Shown: piece after piece, positions 6,200 through 9,040 of the stretch | Layout of the letters: each line of letters starts with the position of its first letter | How positions within the stretch are numbered: the stretch's first letter is position 1 | NCBI GenBank assembly: GCA_949287345.1 | Contig: CASEGD010000031.1 | Span: 2,163-11,202, forward strand | Origin: an uncultured Phascolarctobacterium sp. | GTDB lineage: Bacteria; Bacillota; Negativicutes; Acidaminococcales; Acidaminococcaceae | Reading direction: 5' to 3' | Length of the DNA stretch: 9,040 nucleotides | The notes under the pieces: generated by a model | What the model saw: the letters and a program-made list of their open reading frames with translations, nothing else | Told to the model about the DNA's origin: nothing | Database searches by the model: none | Translations under genes and position numbers: made by a program

Positions 6200-6245
6200 G
6201 AGTTGGTATGCAATAAACTAAAACAGATAGAAGAAAGGAACCGTT

Positions 6246-7382
6246 ATGGCCAAAATACTTATTTCTGCCGGTGAGGCTTCCGGCGATGTTCATGCCGGTG
6301 CCGTGACAAGGGCGCTGAAAAAAATAGACCCGTGCTGTGAAGTTTTCGGCATGGGCGGCGACTGCATGCGCGAAGCCGGCGGCGAAGTGCTGTTTGACAT
6401 TAAAGAGCATGGCGTAATGGGTTTTATAGAGGTTATTAAAAAACTGCCGTCGCTGTTTAAGCTGCGCAGCGATTTTGGCAGGGTAATGGACGAGCGCAAA
6501 CCGGATGTGTTTGTAACGGTCGATTACCCCGGTTTTAACATGAAGCTGGCCAAGCTGGCGAAGGAAAAAGGCATTCCGGTTGTTTCCTACATTCCGCCGT
6601 CCGCCTGGGCTTGGAACAAGGGGCGCGCGCCGAAGGTGGCAAAGCTTGTTACCAGAATAGCTTCTATCTTTCCGTTTGAATACGACGTTTACAAAGAAGC
6701 CGGTGCCGATGTGGAATTTGTCGGGCACCCGCTGATTGATATAGTAAAAACCGAACTGCCGCGCGCTGAGGCGGAAGCCTTTGCCGGTAAACAGGCAGGG
6801 CGCAGGCTGATTTTGCTGCTGCCCGGCAGCCGTCTGATGGAAATACAGAAAATGCTGCCGACATTGCTTGCGGCGGCCAAAATAATTGCAGAAAAAGAGC
6901 CGGATATTGATTTTGCCATGCCGCGCGCATCGACCATCCCCAAAGAAATGCTGGAGGGCATGATTAAGGCAAGCGGTTTGCAGGTAAAAATTGTGGAAGG
7001 GCATATTTACGACGTGATGAGTGTGGCCGACCTTGCGCTGGCAACCAGCGGCACGGTAACGCTGGAGGCTGCTTTGTGCGGGCTGGGCAGCGTTATTGTG
7101 TATAAAACTTCGCCCATATCGGCGTTTATTGCCCGCCGTGTTATCAATATCCCGGATATCGGCCTGCCGAACATTGTTGCCGGCAAACACATCCTGCCGG
7201 AGCTTTTGCAGGAGGATTTTACGCCGGAAAAAACGGCGCAGGAAGCGCTGCATCTGCTGGAACCTGAGCGCAACGCGCAGATGAAACAGGATTTACAATA
7301 CGTTAAAGAAAGATTGGGCGCCCCCGGTGCGGTAAACCGAGTTGCGGAGCTGATTCTCCGCGTAGCCAAGGAGAAAAGATGA
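6246..7382 (+). CDS. lpxB: Lipid A disaccharide synthase LpxB
   Basis: 378 residues, the usual LpxB length. This GT19 glycosyltransferase condenses UDP-2,3-diacylglucosamine with lipid X to give the beta-1,6 disaccharide, at the inner face of the inner membrane. Motifs in order are ILISAGEASGDVHAG (4-18), GMGG (35-38), VDYPGFNMKLAKLA (92-105) with Asp93 matching essential Asp98 of E. coli, WAWNKGR (121-127), FPFEYDVYK (142-150), FVGHPL (158-163), LLLPGSRLMEI (190-200) with Arg196 matching Arg201, ATSGTVTLEAALCG (266-279) and GLPNIVAGKHILPELLQ (306-322). The start is ATG 6246 with AAAGGA at 6234-6239. The stop overlaps the next gene as ATGA. It is cut off from lpxI by a terminator and probably has its own promoter. 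Confidence 0.96.
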   Translation: MAKILISAGEASGDVHAGAVTRALKKIDPCCEVFGMGGDCMREAGGEVLFDIKEHGVMGFIEVIKKLPSLFKLRSDFGRVMDERKPDVFVTVDYPGFNMKLAKLAKEKGIPVVSYIPPSAWAWNKGRAPKVAKLVTRIASIFPFEYDVYKEAGADVEFVGHPLIDIVKTELPRAEAEAFAGKQAGRRLILLLPGSRLMEIQKMLPTLLAAAKIIAEKEPDIDFAMPRASTIPKEMLEGMIKASGLQVKIVEGHIYDVMSVADLALATSGTVTLEAALCGLGSVIVYKTSPISAFIARRVINIPDIGLPNIVAGKHILPELLQEDFTPEKTAQEALHLLEPERNAQMKQDLQYVKERLGAPGAVNRVAELILRVAKEKR

Positions 7383-9040
7383 GTTTATATTTCCGTTTGT
7401 TAAGTTATGTACGCCCTTATGCGTTGAGAATAACGATTGCCATACTTTGTACGATGATGGCGGCAGGCTGTAATTTGTATCTGCCGTGGATTATTAAGGA
7501 CGTTGTTGACAGGGTTCTGGTAGATAAAGATACGGTAATGCTTAATTACATTGCCGCAAGTATTGTTATAGTATTCATTATCCGCGGCATTTTCTTCTAC
7601 GGACAGAGCTATTTGATGAGCTGGGTAGGCCAGAAGGTTGTTATCGACGTACGCGGTGATATTTTCCGTAAATTGCAGCGTTTAAGCATGTCGTTTTACG
7701 ATAAGAATAAAACCGGTACGATTATGAGCTATGTTACCAATGACGTTGCCGCCATGCAGACGGCGATGGTTGATAAAGCGGTAGAATTTGTTACCGAGGG
7801 GCTTATCCTTGTCGGTAGTATTGCCGCCATGCTGTGGCTGGACTGGAAGCTGACGCTGTTCACCTTCTGTACTTTTCCGGCTGTTTTGTGGTGCATGGAT
7901 TACTTCGGCAAGAAAATCCGTAAAAACGGCGGCGAAATTCAGGCCTGCACCGCTGAACTGACTTCCGTTCTGCAGGAGAGCGTTTCTTCGGCGCGTGTCA
8001 TTAAATCCTTTGTGCGCGAAGAATACGAAACCAATAAATTTGACAATCAAAACAGAGAAAACTTCTATGCCAATATGAAGAATATCAAGCTGAACTCGCT
8101 GCTGACGCCGGTAGTTGAATTTGTGGCTGCCGTCGGCGTAACCATTGTTATGTGGTACGGCGGGCGCAGCGTTATCGACGGCGATATTACCGCCGGTGCT
8201 TTGGTTGCGTTTTTAACCTATGCGGTTAACATTGCCAACCCGATTAAGCGCTTAACCAAAGTTGCGGCAAGCATTCAGCAGGCTCTGGCGGCAGGCGACC
8301 GCGTTTTCGGCGTACTTGATTTGCCGGAAGCCATTCAGGAAGAACCGAATGCCAAGGCGTTGCCGCCTGTTAAAGGCAAGGTTGAGTTTGATAATGTTAA
8401 ATTCAGTTATAACCCCGATGAGGAAGTGCTGAACGGTTTGACTTTTACCGTTAACCCCGGTGAAGTAACCGCTATTGTTGGCCCGTCCGGCGCAGGCAAA
8501 TCCACCATTGCCAGCCTGCTGCCGCGTTTTTATGATGTTACGGGCGGCGATATCCGCATCGATGGTTACAGCATTAAAGACCTGACGCTTGATTCCCTGC
8601 GCGGGCAGGTAGGCATTGTGCCGCAGGAAACCATGCTGTTTAACGGCAGCGTGTATGATAACATTCTGTACGGCAGGCTGGACGCGACGAAAGAAGAAGT
8701 TTACGCCGCAGCCAAAGCGGCTAACGCCGATGAATTTATCCGCCAGCTGCCGCAGGGTTACGAAACCCAGCTGGGTGACCGCGGTGTGAATATCAGCGGC
8801 GGCCAGCGCCAGCGCATTGCTATCGCCCGGGCAATACTTAAAAACCCGCGCATTCTGATTTTGGACGAAGCCACTTCGGCGCTTGATACCGAAAGCGAGC
8901 GCGTGGTGCAGGAAGCTTTGGACCGCCTGATGATCGGGCGCACGTCCTTTGTTATCGCCCACCGCCTGTCGACGATTAAAAACGCCGATAAAATACTGGT
9001 GCTTGAACACGGCGCGCTGGTGGAAGCCGGCACGCATGAC
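7379..9040 (+). CDS. msbA: MsbA-type lipid A export ABC transporter, 3' end outside the window
   Basis: 554 residues are visible with no stop, so only the last few tens of residues are missing compared with the usual 570-600. The half-transporter fuses a six-helix membrane domain (about 1-300; helices near 15-40, 55-78, 135-155, 157-175, 242-262 and 270-290) to an ATPase domain (about 335 onward). The ATPase shows Walker A GPSGAGKST (368-376), Q-loop Gln416, signature SGGQ (473-476), Walker B LILDE (493-497), D-loop SALD (500-503) and H-loop His528. MsbA homodimers flip core-lipid A to the outer face of the inner membrane. The subfamily call rests mainly on the neighbourhood: other exporters share these motifs. 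The start is ATG 7379, overlapping the lpxB stop by four bases, with AAGGAGA at 7368-7374. Confidence 0.9.
   Translation, partial: MSLYFRLLSYVRPYALRITIAILCTMMAAGCNLYLPWIIKDVVDRVLVDKDTVMLNYIAASIVIVFIIRGIFFYGQSYLMSWVGQKVVIDVRGDIFRKLQRLSMSFYDKNKTGTIMSYVTNDVAAMQTAMVDKAVEFVTEGLILVGSIAAMLWLDWKLTLFTFCTFPAVLWCMDYFGKKIRKNGGEIQACTAELTSVLQESVSSARVIKSFVREEYETNKFDNQNRENFYANMKNIKLNSLLTPVVEFVAAVGVTIVMWYGGRSVIDGDITAGALVAFLTYAVNIANPIKRLTKVAASIQQALAAGDRVFGVLDLPEAIQEEPNAKALPPVKGKVEFDNVKFSYNPDEEVLNGLTFTVNPGEVTAIVGPSGAGKSTIASLLPRFYDVTGGDIRIDGYSIKDLTLDSLRGQVGIVPQETMLFNGSVYDNILYGRLDATKEEVYAAAKAANADEFIRQLPQGYETQLGDRGVNISGGQRQRIAIARAILKNPRILILDEATSALDTESERVVQEALDRLMIGRTSFVIAHRLSTIKNADKILVLEHGALVEAGTHD

Noticed and set aside
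6186..7253. Antisense open frame of 355 codons opposite lpxB
   Set aside because: It is the mirror of a strongly supported gene; the translation is rich in His, Arg, Asn and Gln with no recognisable domain. Such frames arise from the codon bias of the sense gene.
8252..9037. Antisense open frame of 261 codons opposite msbA
   Set aside because: The sense strand carries all ABC ATPase motifs; the antisense translation shows no domain and has shadow-like composition.

Overview
The window is a lipid A (LPS core anchor) and outer-membrane biogenesis gene cluster from a diderm bacterium. All ten genes lie on the + strand and are tightly packed. Order: ompH-like (5' end cut off), ompH-like lipoprotein, lpxD, lpxL/htrB-type acyltransferase, lpxC, fabZ, lpxA, lpxI, lpxB, msbA-type ABC transporter (3' end cut off). 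Three things together point to the Negativicutes, the LPS-bearing Firmicutes: LpxI in place of LpxH, an lpxL-family gene between lpxD and lpxC, and tandem ompH-like genes at the head. They do not fix the genus, and the placement is inference from gene order and protein character.

Layout. Positions 1-990 hold two OmpH/Skp-like genes, probably periplasmic chaperones for outer-membrane proteins; the second carries a lipobox. A hairpin with a T-run (999-1029) separates them from the lipid A genes. Positions 1060-4309 hold lpxD, lpxL, lpxC and fabZ; lpxC and fabZ share a 4-base ATGA overlap. A 187-base AT-rich leader (4310-4496), the longest non-coding stretch here, precedes lpxA. lpxA and lpxI follow (4497-6128). 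A strong intrinsic terminator (6155-6182) ends this block, and an extended -10 element directly behind it is the likely promoter for lpxB and msbA, which also overlap by ATGA.

How the genes work together. FabZ draws (R)-3-hydroxyacyl-ACP into fatty-acid elongation. LpxA uses the same type of intermediate to acylate UDP-GlcNAc. LpxC then deacetylates the product, LpxD adds the second hydroxyacyl chain, LpxI cleaves UDP-diacylglucosamine to lipid X, and LpxB joins lipid X to a second UDP-diacylglucosamine to give the disaccharide. The LpxL-type enzyme would add a late secondary acyl chain, and the MsbA-type transporter would flip the finished molecule across the inner membrane. lpxK and the Kdo transferase gene needed in between are not in the window and may lie beyond 9040.

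I found no RNA gene, mobile element, CRISPR array or defence gene, and nothing that amounts to an undescribed system. The points most worth a second look are regulatory (the terminator-like hairpin before lpxD, the lpxA leader, the terminator/promoter switch before lpxB) and two protein oddities (the lipobox on the OmpH-like protein and a cysteine cluster in FabZ).
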